DNA from: Candidatus Zhuqueibacterota bacterium
GTDB lineage: Bacteria > Zhuqueibacterota > Zhuqueibacteria > Residuimicrobiales > Residuimicrobiaceae
Length of the DNA: 61,457 nt
Assembly (NCBI GenBank): GCA_963169875.1
Contig: CAUJEL010000019.1
Coordinates: 1 to 61,457, forward strand
Reading direction: 5' to 3'
Shown here: piece after piece, positions 9,465 to 18,800 of the stretch
Position numbering within the stretch: position 1 is the stretch's first letter
Layout of the letters: every line of letters starts with the position of its first letter
Translations under genes and position numbers: made by a program
Notes under the pieces: generated by a model
Database searches by the model: none
Told to the model about the DNA's origin: nothing
The model's input: only the letters and a program-made list of their open reading frames with translations

Positions 9465-9793
9465 CCAAAATGAGCGGCAGAGCATGCGATCCCATACCTG
9501 GCGAAGCGGGCAGGCGCATCTCCTTAACAGCCGGACTTTCATTAATAATACGGCATTTGGGAATTAAACGCTTCAAGCGTTATCGGCACTTACAGGATGT
9601 TGAAATGCGAGTGAGGATATGGGCAGTTGCATGGTCGCTTATGCGCTGAACATTTATCTTGTGCATGGGCGGGCTTTAGCTGCTAAGGATTCTCCTGAGA
9701 AGTGTATGTGTGGCAATCATCAAGGTTGCGGCCGCATGGTACGGGGATCTGTGGGACAGTCTGTGGCCGTGCCGGCCAGGCGCCCGCGTTTTG
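9465..9793. other. Convergent intergenic region
   Basis: This 329-bp gap lies between the ends of the RND operon and the minus-strand ABC block. AACGCTT at 9567-9573 and AAGCGTT at 9575-9581 form a perfect 7-bp palindrome, but no T-run follows on either strand. No gene was recognised. Confidence 0.5.
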
Positions 9794-10606
9794 TTACACA
9801 TATTCGCGCCGCAACGTTGCCAGTACGTCGTCGGTGAGCTGTTCGGCCTTGCGGAGATCGGCGAATTTTTCCAGCAGGTCGTCGACGCCGAGACGCCGTT
9901 TTTCCTGGTTGGAAATGTCATCGATGATCAGCCCCTTGTGCATCATGATGGTGCGATTCCCCACATCCAGAGCCTGCTGCATGCTGTGTGTCACCATGAC
10001 CGCTGTTAAACGGCCTCTCTCGATGAATTGCTGGGTGAGCTTGATGACTTGCGCCGCGGATTTCGGATCCAGCGCGGCCGTGTGTTCATCCAGCAGCAGG
10101 ACCTTGGGCTCGGCGATCACCGCCATGAGCAGGGTGAGGGCCTGCCGCTGTCCCCCGGAGAGGGAACCGATCAGATTGTTGAGCCGGCCCTCCAGTTGCA
10201 TCTCCAGCCGTTTGACCTCATCGCGATAATGATCGAGCTGTTTGGCATTCAGGCCTGGCACGGGATGTCTTTTTTTATTACGCAGGGAGGCCATGTGGAG
10301 ATTTTCCGCAATCGTCATTTGCGGAGCGGTCCCGGAAAAAGGATTCTGAAAAACGCGGGCGATGTAAAAAGCGCGCTGGAAATCCTTCTGCGAGGTCACA
10401 TCATGCCCGTCAATCATGATTTGCCCCCGGTCCGGCAGGAATGAACCGGCGATGGCGTTGAGCAGGGTGGATTTGCCCGATCCATTGGTGCCGATGATGG
10501 TGACGAATTCGCCCTGTCGAATGTCCAGATCGATGCCGCGCAGTGCATGGGTTTCGTTGATGGTGCCCACATTGAATTTTTTATGCAGCCCGCTGATCTT
10601 TATCAT
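9794..10606 (-). CDS. ABC transporter ATP-binding protein (partner of the fused permease)
   Basis: A 270-residue single ABC ATPase. Walker A is GTNGSGKSTLL near residue 39, the signature is LSGGQRQALTLL near 148, and Walker B with the catalytic region is VLLLDEHTAALD near 170. Residues NPFSGTAPQMTIAENL match the insertion after the Q-loop in the ATPases that pair with TrpX/TrpY-type tryptophan or ABC_sub_bind transporters. The start at 10606 has AGGGCTT upstream. It lies 229 bp downstream of the permease/substrate-binding fusion, the gap holding no recognisable gene, and is very probably the energy-coupling subunit for it. Confidence 0.93.
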   Translation of the reverse strand: MIKISGLHKKFNVGTINETHALRGIDLDIRQGEFVTIIGTNGSGKSTLLNAIAGSFLPDRGQIMIDGHDVTSQKDFQRAFYIARVFQNPFSGTAPQMTIAENLHMASLRNKKRHPVPGLNAKQLDHYRDEVKRLEMQLEGRLNNLIGSLSGGQRQALTLLMAVIAEPKVLLLDEHTAALDPKSAAQVIKLTQQFIERGRLTAVMVTHSMQQALDVGNRTIMMHKGLIIDDISNQEKRRLGVDDLLEKFADLRKAEQLTDDVLATLRREYV

Positions 10607-10835
10607 ACTGAAGCCCTATTATTTAAACCTGATACAGTTAACACCGTTGCATCCATGTGTCCTGAGCCATTTAGTACAGCCTTGCGGTACAGGTCTTTGC
10701 GCTAGCTGGCGCGTTAGCCTGGAATCCATGACAAGGTAAGCGTGGACTTATTCAGGTCAATGATGTAACGATCAAGAATCCAATTTCGTGCATCCGGTAT
10801 GCCTTTACACTCCAACAGCTCATTGCTGATAAAAA

Positions 10836-13800
10836 CTAAATTCCTTTGGCCTGTGCAAATATCTCTGCCGGAATGGTTATGCCATATTCGCGCGCGAGTG
10901 CCAGATTGATATACCTTTTTTCCGGGACATAATCGTTTATTGGAATATCTTTGGGATTTTGACCGCGGATGACTCGCACAGCCATCCCGGCGGCAGCCCT
11001 GCCCACTTCGACATAATCGGCGCCGATCCCCATGAAAGCGCCGTGATGGACATCATCCGGCGTATTGGTGAAATAAGGGATTTTGTGCTGCCGCAAAAGG
11101 GCCGCGATGGCATCCACGGCCAGGATGACGGTGTTGTCGCCCGACGTCAGAAACAGATCCGGTTTTTTATTGACAAGCGACTTTAAGGCGTCCATGACCT
11201 CGCCGGTGCTGCTCACCGTCGCTTCCAGCAGTTCAAAGCCATAAGACTGCGCGGCATCCCGCGCTTTATAGGTGCAAGCCTCAGAACAGGCTTCGGCGGG
11301 ATTCCAGATCATGGCGATTGTTTTGGCTTGCGGGAAAATATCCCGCATGACTTTGAGTGTGCTGGCAACCGGTTGAAAGGTGGCGACGCCGGTCACGTTG
11401 GGGAGATGATCGGCGCTGTTCTTCGCCACGCCCATCCGGTAAGGATCTGTGACAGCGCCGAACACATGCGGTATGGTTTTATTGGCGTTGGCCATGACCT
11501 GGAGTGCGGGCGTGGATATGGTGATGATATAGTCATAATTCTGGCGCACAATATCCTGCGCGATGGACTGGGCCATGTAGAATTCATTCTGGGCGTTTTT
11601 GTGATCAACTGTGATGTTTTTCTGCGCCAGAATTTGACTCTTTTCCAGTTCCTGCAGGACTCCTCTGCTGGCTTCCATTTGCAAAAGATTGTCGCTGAAG
11701 CGGAAGAGCGCCAGCTTTTGCGGCGCGCCAGCCGCAGGCCCCTGCTGCTGATTTTGGCTGTCCAGAACCTTGTGCGCGCGCCGGACGACAGCCTCTTTCA
11801 GGTCGATGCCGCAGGCGCGCGCCGCGTCCCGGTTCACCATGAACAGGGTGGCTTGCGTCTGTGAGATCGGCATCCGGGCGGGATCCTCGCCCTGCATCAC
11901 CCGGCTGATGTACTGGCCGCCTTCATATCCGGTTTGATAATAATCAGGTCCCAATACAGCCAAAGCCCCTTTTTCGATGAATTCTGAATCGACCGAAAAC
12001 ACCGGGATGCGGTTTTCTCCGGCAACCTTGGCATAACTGTCAAAGCTGACATTGACCGTGTTGTCCCCGCCGTTCAAAAAAATCTCGGCGCCCTTTATGA
12101 CCAGCGATCGCGATGCCTCCAGCACCTCGGCGGGATTGGTCACCGTTGCCTCGATGAGTTGCTGTTTGGTTCGTGCGGCGTGCGCGCGCAGCTTGAGCAC
12201 CACCGACTCGGAATTGGCCTCCGAACTGTTCCAGACGATGCCGATCTTGTTGCGCTCCGGGAACATTTCTTTGATCAGGTCGAGCATCCCCTCGACAGGG
12301 GGAAAGCAGGCGACTCCGGTCATGTTGGCCAAGTGATCCTCGGGCGTTTTGGCAGCGCCGATGCGATAGGGATCGTAAATGTACGTGAAAACCACTTTGG
12401 TATCCGATTGATGCGATGCAAATTGCACGGCTGACTGCACGCAGGGCGTGGAGAGCGGCACAATGATATCGACTTTTCGCCGCATCAAATCCTGCATGAT
12501 GGCGTTGATCATGGCAAAGTCAGCCTGGGCGTTCTTGTAGATGATTTCGATATTCTGTCCATCCACATAACCATGCTCCGCCAGGGATTTCAAGATGCCT
12601 TCTTTGCAGCGTTCGACATTGGGCTCCATGGCGAACTGAACGATGCCGATGCTGATTTTTTTCTCCGCCTCACCCCCAATTATCAGGTTCGCCTCCGCCT
12701 GCACAGCAGGAGGGATGGTGATGCCCAGCTTTTCCGCGGTCTTGAGGTTCAGTCCAAAGGTGAGCTTTTTATATTTTTCAAACGGAATACGGCCGGGATC
12801 CTCGCCTTTGAGCACGCGGTCGATGAGCGCAGCAGCCTGGATGCCGCTGGAGGTATAATCATAGCCCAATACGGCGAACGCGCCATCCTGTAACCGTTCC
12901 ACATCGCTTAAAAAGATGGGAATGCGCTTGCCTTCGGAAGCCTTGACAATCGCTTCAAATGCGGAATAGACTGTGTTGTCCGGGCTGAGTACGAAGGCGT
13001 CGATGTTTTTTTGCGCCAGCGAGACCGCCGCCTGGTACACCTCCGCAGAACTGGTGATCGTCGCCCCTTTGAACGTGACATCCGGATAACTTTGCGCAGC
13101 TTTTTGCAACAGTTCCACATTAAAAACCGAATTGGCTTGGGCCGGATCCCAGATCGCTGCAAAAGTGATCGGGCCTGTGAAGAATTTGCGCACCATAGCC
13201 ATGGTCTTGTCCATCGGCACCCATCCATACACGCCGGTCACATTGGCGAGATGGCTCGAGTCGCTCGTTCCGGCCTTGATGATGAAAGGATTGGCCACAG
13301 TCGCAAATATAATCGGCTTGTCGCTGATTTTGTTGATGGCCGCCTGCGTGCAGCCGGTGGAGATGGTCACGATGACATCGACGTCCTCGCGCTGGAATTT
13401 GTCAAGGATCGTATTCACCGTCGACAATTCGCCGTTGGCGTTCTCCAACAGCAGGGTGCAGGTTTCTCCGTCGATGTATCCGAGCCGTTTCAGCTCTTCG
13501 ACCAGACTGTCACGCGTGATATTCAGCAGACCATTGTCCGTCAGCTGCACACACCCAATCTTGAAATGCTGCTGCAGGGGCGCCGGCTTGTTGACAATGA
13601 GGTGATAACCGGGGATGATCAGCGCCACAAGGACCGCGGTTGCGATGACAGCTTGCAGCACTTTTTTGTTGGCCGCCCAGCCTTTCACACGCTCTCCCAG
13701 ATTGCCGGCGCCTTTTTTCCCGCCGACTGATTTTGAAAATACCAGTGTGATGAATACAAAAACCGCGGTGAGCAGTTTGAGATCGATCGGATTCATCCCT

Positions 13801-14576
13801 ACATAAAGCGCGATGGCGATCATCAGGCGAAAGATGATGGCGCCTGCGATCACGCTGAGCACGCGCACAAACATGGAGCTTTTTTTCAGCACCGATTCAC
13901 CGATGATCACCGCTGCAAGGCCGATGACCACGGTGCCAACACCCATGCCGATATCGGCAAAACCCTGATATTGCGCCACCAAAGCGCCGGAAACCGCCAC
14001 AAATCCGTTGGCCAGTGCGATCCCAAAGATGGTCATTCTGGCGACATTGACGCCGTTCGCCGAGGCCATGGTCGCATTGTTGCCGGTCACCCGCATGGCA
14101 ATGCCCAGATCCGTTTTGAAAAAGAGCGACATCACCAGCCAGAACAGGGTCATCAGGGTTGTCAGGGCAATGGCCGTCCAGACTTCGGGATGCAGTCCAG
14201 GATTAATAACCGCCAACCAGGAGAACAGGGTTTTTTCATTTAAAAGGGGAATGTTGGAGCGCCCCATGATGTGCAGGTTGATGGAGTAGAGCGCAGTCAT
14301 CACAAGTATGCCTGCCAGCAATCCGTTCACTTGAAAACGTGTGTGAATGAATGCTGTGGTCGCTCCGGCAAGCACACCGATGACAAAGGCAGCGGCCAGG
14401 GCCAACAGCGGATTAATTCCCGCGGCGAGAAGTACGGCGGCTGTTGCTGCCCCTGCCGTGAAACTTCCATCTACTGTGATATCGGGAAAATCGTGTATGC
14501 GGAAGGTGATAAAAATCCCCATGGTCATAATGGCATAGAGAAATCCAAGATTCAAGGCACCTACCCAAAGTTCCAT
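10836..14576 (-). CDS. ABC transporter permease fused to three tandem TrpX-like substrate-binding domains
   Basis: A 1246-residue fusion. Residues 1 to about 290 are a BPD_transp_2-type permease (MELWVGALNLGFLYAIMTMG; RIHDFPDITVDGSF; the cytoplasmic loop GNNATMASANG). A further hydrophobic helix at about 310-327 is followed by three successive periplasmic-binding domains of the ABC_sub_bind (PF04392, TrpX-like) type at about 335-640, 645-945 and 955-1246. Each repeat carries the same landmarks: IGCVQL, IGIVQF or LALFRF at the start; a VTISTG, VPLSTP or ITISTP strand; a DP(Y/F) turn; a NVTGV or NMTGV turn; IWDP, VWNS or IWNP; SPDNTV or GDNTV; and LGYDY, LGPDY or IGADY. The domains are diverged, so they may bind different ligands. 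The gene follows the STAS gene by four bases. Confidence 0.92.
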   Translation of the reverse strand: MELWVGALNLGFLYAIMTMGIFITFRIHDFPDITVDGSFTAGAATAAVLLAAGINPLLALAAAFVIGVLAGATTAFIHTRFQVNGLLAGILVMTALYSINLHIMGRSNIPLLNEKTLFSWLAVINPGLHPEVWTAIALTTLMTLFWLVMSLFFKTDLGIAMRVTGNNATMASANGVNVARMTIFGIALANGFVAVSGALVAQYQGFADIGMGVGTVVIGLAAVIIGESVLKKSSMFVRVLSVIAGAIIFRLMIAIALYVGMNPIDLKLLTAVFVFITLVFSKSVGGKKGAGNLGERVKGWAANKKVLQAVIATAVLVALIIPGYHLIVNKPAPLQQHFKIGCVQLTDNGLLNITRDSLVEELKRLGYIDGETCTLLLENANGELSTVNTILDKFQREDVDVIVTISTGCTQAAINKISDKPIIFATVANPFIIKAGTSDSSHLANVTGVYGWVPMDKTMAMVRKFFTGPITFAAIWDPAQANSVFNVELLQKAAQSYPDVTFKGATITSSAEVYQAAVSLAQKNIDAFVLSPDNTVYSAFEAIVKASEGKRIPIFLSDVERLQDGAFAVLGYDYTSSGIQAAALIDRVLKGEDPGRIPFEKYKKLTFGLNLKTAEKLGITIPPAVQAEANLIIGGEAEKKISIGIVQFAMEPNVERCKEGILKSLAEHGYVDGQNIEIIYKNAQADFAMINAIMQDLMRRKVDIIVPLSTPCVQSAVQFASHQSDTKVVFTYIYDPYRIGAAKTPEDHLANMTGVACFPPVEGMLDLIKEMFPERNKIGIVWNSSEANSESVVLKLRAHAARTKQQLIEATVTNPAEVLEASRSLVIKGAEIFLNGGDNTVNVSFDSYAKVAGENRIPVFSVDSEFIEKGALAVLGPDYYQTGYEGGQYISRVMQGEDPARMPISQTQATLFMVNRDAARACGIDLKEAVVRRAHKVLDSQNQQQGPAAGAPQKLALFRFSDNLLQMEASRGVLQELEKSQILAQKNITVDHKNAQNEFYMAQSIAQDIVRQNYDYIITISTPALQVMANANKTIPHVFGAVTDPYRMGVAKNSADHLPNVTGVATFQPVASTLKVMRDIFPQAKTIAMIWNPAEACSEACTYKARDAAQSYGFELLEATVSSTGEVMDALKSLVNKKPDLFLTSGDNTVILAVDAIAALLRQHKIPYFTNTPDDVHHGAFMGIGADYVEVGRAAAGMAVRVIRGQNPKDIPINDYVPEKRYINLALAREYGITIPAEIFAQAKGI

Positions 14577-14580
14577 TGCA

Positions 14581-15804
14581 TCAGCCTTTCAATTCTATAA
14601 TCCCGATCATCCCGTTGCTGAACCGGCTCTGCCCCAGCATGTGCTGAACTTTTTTGATTTCCAGTTCCGTGAGAATTCGCTGTACTTCTTCAGAGAACTG
14701 TTCAATATTTTTACTCAATGGCCCCTTCTCAAAGACACCGGCATGGAGATGCAGCGGTGAGCCGCCGGAGAAAAGTTTTTGCACGGCCTCGGTGCAGGCC
14801 GCCTTGTCACGGCAGACCAGGCCCGTTGCGGCGACGATATGATTTTGGTCACAGGGATCAATCGGATAATTGATCCATTCGCCCACCTGGCCGGCATCGA
14901 AAATTTCACCGCCGTTTGCGGGTTTGTGCTCCCTTACCGGGATTTGTTTCAGGTTCATGCCATACAACCCCCTGCTCTCGGCCAGCAGCACGATGCCGGC
15001 AAGGGGTGAACGGAGCGGAAGCACCCGCATCCATTCCACCAGTTGATCGAGCGTGATGAATGCCTCCGTGGTCTCAAAAGATGCGAGGACGCTATAGGAC
15101 CCGGCAAACGCGAATCCGTGGAAAAACTTGCATTCTGTGCCAACATCTTCTCCCGTATAAAACATGTAATCCACCGCCGGCCGCTTGACCGCCGGGTAAT
15201 AGAAGATGTTTTTGTTGATGATGAGGGTTTCACCGAAGAGGTTTTTGTATTCTTCATATCGTTCACCGACTGTGGCCAGTCCGGCGCCAAAGTGCAACTG
15301 CGATTGCGGGATGCTGATGACATCCTGTTCATCATAGCCGGCGCTCAGGAGCTTCTCCTGTGAGCCAATGATCCGCAGCGTACCGGGCTCGACGCCCGCA
15401 AAAAGACGATGCGTAAAGGTGATGCCCTCGGTGGACGTGACGATGACGCCAGCCGCAGCCTGGCTGGGCGAACAGGCAAGCGCGAGCGCTGCTTCGCTGT
15501 CGGCGAGCTGAATGATGCGGTCAAATCCACTCATCCGGAAAACGCGCAAGACGCCTTCCTGAACCTTATAGATGATGATTTGACCGTCAACGCGTTCCAG
15601 CTGCTTCTGTGCATGCAAGAATATACGCAGCCCGGCGCTGCTTATAAAATTAACCTGCTCGACATCCACAACGAGGAGGCGACTGCCACCCAGTATTAAT
15701 TCATCCAATTGATTTTGTATCTCCGCCGAAGACATACTGTCGATACGTCCGGCGATGACGACTCTGGTGACGCCGTATTCATGGTTGATCGTACACGTGG
15801 TCAT
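14581..15804 (-). CDS. STAS-domain (anti-sigma antagonist-like) protein with unknown C-terminal domain
   Basis: A 407-residue cytoplasmic protein without a signal peptide. Residues 1-105 are a STAS domain like SpoIIAA/RsbV: beta strands TCTINHEYGVTRVVIAGRI, then VVDVEQVNFISSAGLRIF, where Ser56 aligns with the phosphorylatable Ser of the DSSGL motif (here ISSAGL). Residues 110-407 match nothing I recognise; they include FFHGFAFAGSYSVLASFET and HIVAATGLVCRDKAACT. The C-terminal region could be a sensor or a regulatory partner domain. The start ATG at 15804 lies 60 bases after the PKD gene and the stop is four bases from the permease fusion, so it probably regulates or is regulated with that transporter. 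No cognate SpoIIE phosphatase or HPK-like anti-sigma kinase is seen nearby except the histidine kinase at 23335-25359. Confidence 0.8.
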   Translation of the reverse strand: MTTCTINHEYGVTRVVIAGRIDSMSSAEIQNQLDELILGGSRLLVVDVEQVNFISSAGLRIFLHAQKQLERVDGQIIIYKVQEGVLRVFRMSGFDRIIQLADSEAALALACSPSQAAAGVIVTSTEGITFTHRLFAGVEPGTLRIIGSQEKLLSAGYDEQDVISIPQSQLHFGAGLATVGERYEEYKNLFGETLIINKNIFYYPAVKRPAVDYMFYTGEDVGTECKFFHGFAFAGSYSVLASFETTEAFITLDQLVEWMRVLPLRSPLAGIVLLAESRGLYGMNLKQIPVREHKPANGGEIFDAGQVGEWINYPIDPCDQNHIVAATGLVCRDKAACTEAVQKLFSGGSPLHLHAGVFEKGPLSKNIEQFSEEVQRILTELEIKKVQHMLGQSRFSNGMIGIIELKG

Positions 15805-15864
15805 TAAAACTCCAAATAAAGCAATGGTTTGTAGGGGTTGTTAATTAATCAGATTGCGCATCCC

Positions 15865-18800
15865 CTATTTTCGGTTGACCACTTCGATCTTGACTTCGTC
15901 GATGGCTTTGCTGCACGGTGTCTCACGGCCGTCATCCACATGGAGTTTGACGAGATAGAGGCCCGGCTTGTCGTAATTGTGATACAGTTTGGCGCCGCTG
16001 TTACGGGTGCCATCGCCGAAATCCCATTCAAATACAAGACCATCGCCATCCGGGTCGGAGGATCCTGTGGCATCAAAAAGCACGCCATCATGCGCACCGC
16101 CGTAGAAAATCTGACGGTCTGGTCCTGCCACTGCCAGCGGCTGCGAATTGACCACGATCTTAACGGCATCTTCATCACTGGCACAGGCGCTGCCGGAATG
16201 ATCCGTGATTTTCAGTTTCGCGAGATAGGTGCCTGTGGTCTTATACAAATGTCTGGCGATGCGATCGCTCGATGTACCGCCGTCTCCAAAATCCCATTCC
16301 ACCTTCCAGCCGGTTTCATCCTGGTCAAAAGAATGGCTCGCATCAAGGATGACTTCCTGTCCCGGACATACCATTTGGTCAGGACCAGCATCAGCCTGTG
16401 GGATGTTGTTGACCCGATAGTGCAGGGTGGTGCTTGTTACACTGTTATCCAATGATAGTCCGTCATCCAGCACCAAAGTGACTTGGTAATCACCGCTTTT
16501 GACGTAGCGATGTTTCACCTGCATCCCGGAGGCGGTCTGGCCATCCCCAAAATGCCACATCCCCGTGACAGTTTTGCCGTCCATCATTTTCGAATCCAGG
16601 GCGCTGAATGTGATCTCTTCGTTCGGACAAGCCGCGCTTGAACTGGGACTGATGACGGGTTGCACAGGATCACTGACCATGATCCACACGGTATCCACCG
16701 CCGTATTGTTATCCGCATAGCTGTTATCGGTAACCGTCAGTTGAACCGGATGACGCCCCGCTGTGCTGAAGCGATGGCGGGCGGTGATTCCTGACTGTGT
16801 TGCGCCTGTGCCTAAACTCCAGATGTACGAAATTAATCCGCCATCAGGATCTTTTGAGCCGCTGCCATCCAGCGTGATGAGCTGCCCGAGTCCGGCCAAT
16901 TGGTCGCGGCCTGCATCGGCAATGGGCGCGTCATTGATGGTGATCATTTTTTGCGTGATGGAAGAACTGCAAATCGTCGATGCGCCGGTGTTGATGATCA
17001 ATTTGACCAGATAATTGCCGGATTGGCTGTAAAGGTGGGTCACGCTCCTGCCCGCGGCGCTGCTGCCGTCGCCGAATTCCCATTGATAGGTTTGGATGGG
17101 GGCTGCAGTGCTGAGGGAGGAAGAGCCATCAAAAGTGACAGATTGGTTCACCGCTGCGACAGCCGGGCAGGTGATTGTCGCAAAAGGTGCATCATGTACC
17201 GTGACCAGCAGCTCATCGGTGTTGGTGTTGTCACAGTCGCTGCGCAAATCGCCGGTGATCGTGAGGACGACGCGATAGACGCCGGCTTTTTTATAAGCGT
17301 GTGTCGGCGTCGCGCCGCCCCCGGTGGTGCCATCCCCAAAATCCCAAAAATAGTTATTCACAACGCCGTCAAAATCGCGCGATGCGGTGCCATCGAAATT
17401 AACAGGCGCATGGGTGCACACTTCCTGATCCGGGCCGGCCATGGCGATGGGCGATTCGATGATCTGAATGCTCTTAACGGCAATACCGGTATTGCAGGGC
17501 AACCCTGAATCATCCTGCACGGTCAGGCGCACCTGATAAATGCCATCCTTTTTGTATATTTTGGTTGGATTCAAACCTTCGGCATTCGTGCCATCACCGA
17601 AATCCCAATGATATTTCAGTAAACCATTTTCAGGATCTTTTGATGAGCTCGCATTGAATATGATGACCTCACCAGCACAATAGCTTTCATTGGGTCCTGC
17701 GTCCGCCACAGGCGGGTCATTGATGACTGCGGTTATGGACTGGCTGTGGCGGGAGTTTTCCAGACCCCATCCATCGTCCACGGTGAGAATCACCGGGTAG
17801 GTTCCTGCAGCCGTGAATTTGTGCAAGGCCAGCATACCCGCGGCGGGCTTGCTGCCATCGCCAAAATTCCAGGTGTAACTCAAAGGATCTCCATCCGGAT
17901 CGGTCGAAGCAGATCCATCAAAAAGCAGGGTTTTATCGCAGCTGTAGATGTTTTTTCCGGCATTGGCTATGGGTGCGCTGTTGATCCGCACCAGAACCGT
18001 ATCTCGCGAGATGCTGTTTTCAGTGCTGCTGTTGTCAGAAACCGTCAGTATGGCGGCATAGGTGCCAGGCGAGGGAAATGTCCTGCGCACTTGCGCAGTT
18101 GCTGCCTGATGTTTGCCATCGCTGAACTGCCAGGTGTAGGAGAGGGCGTCTTTGTCAAGATCGAACGAATGGCTGGCATCGAACGTGACCGCGGCACCCG
18201 GGACGGTCAGGACATCCGATCCCGCCTCGGCTGTGGGTGGTCCATTGACCACAACCACAGCTTCATCGAAATCGGCGGCCTGAGGATGGCCGGTGTTATC
18301 CTTGACCGTGAGCCTGGCTGTGTACACCCCCGGTTTGGAATAGGCGTGCGATGTATGCCCGCCAGAGGCTGAATGACCATCGCCAAAATCCCAGAGATAG
18401 GCCGCGATGTTGCCATCCGGATCTTGAGAACCGGATCCGTCAAAAGTGAACGTTTGACCAGCAGCTCCTTTTTGATCTGGTCCGGCATCGGCGAAGGGTT
18501 TTTCATTGACGATGACCTGAAAGGCATCGCTGGTCTGGTTGTTCCTGGTGCCTGAATTGTCGGTCACCGTCAATTTGCCCGTGTAGGTTCCAGGCTTGCG
18601 GTAGACATGGATTGGTGCGATACCTGTGCCGAGTGAGCCATCGCCGAAATCCCATTCATAGGATATGATTTCCCCATCCTGGTCCCTGGAGGCAGCGGCT
18701 GACCACGTGACTTCAGAATCGGTCACAAACTGATCCTGGCCCGCATGGGCCACTGGCGGCTCGTTGATGAACACCTGCAGGCTGTCACAGCGCCGGTCGG

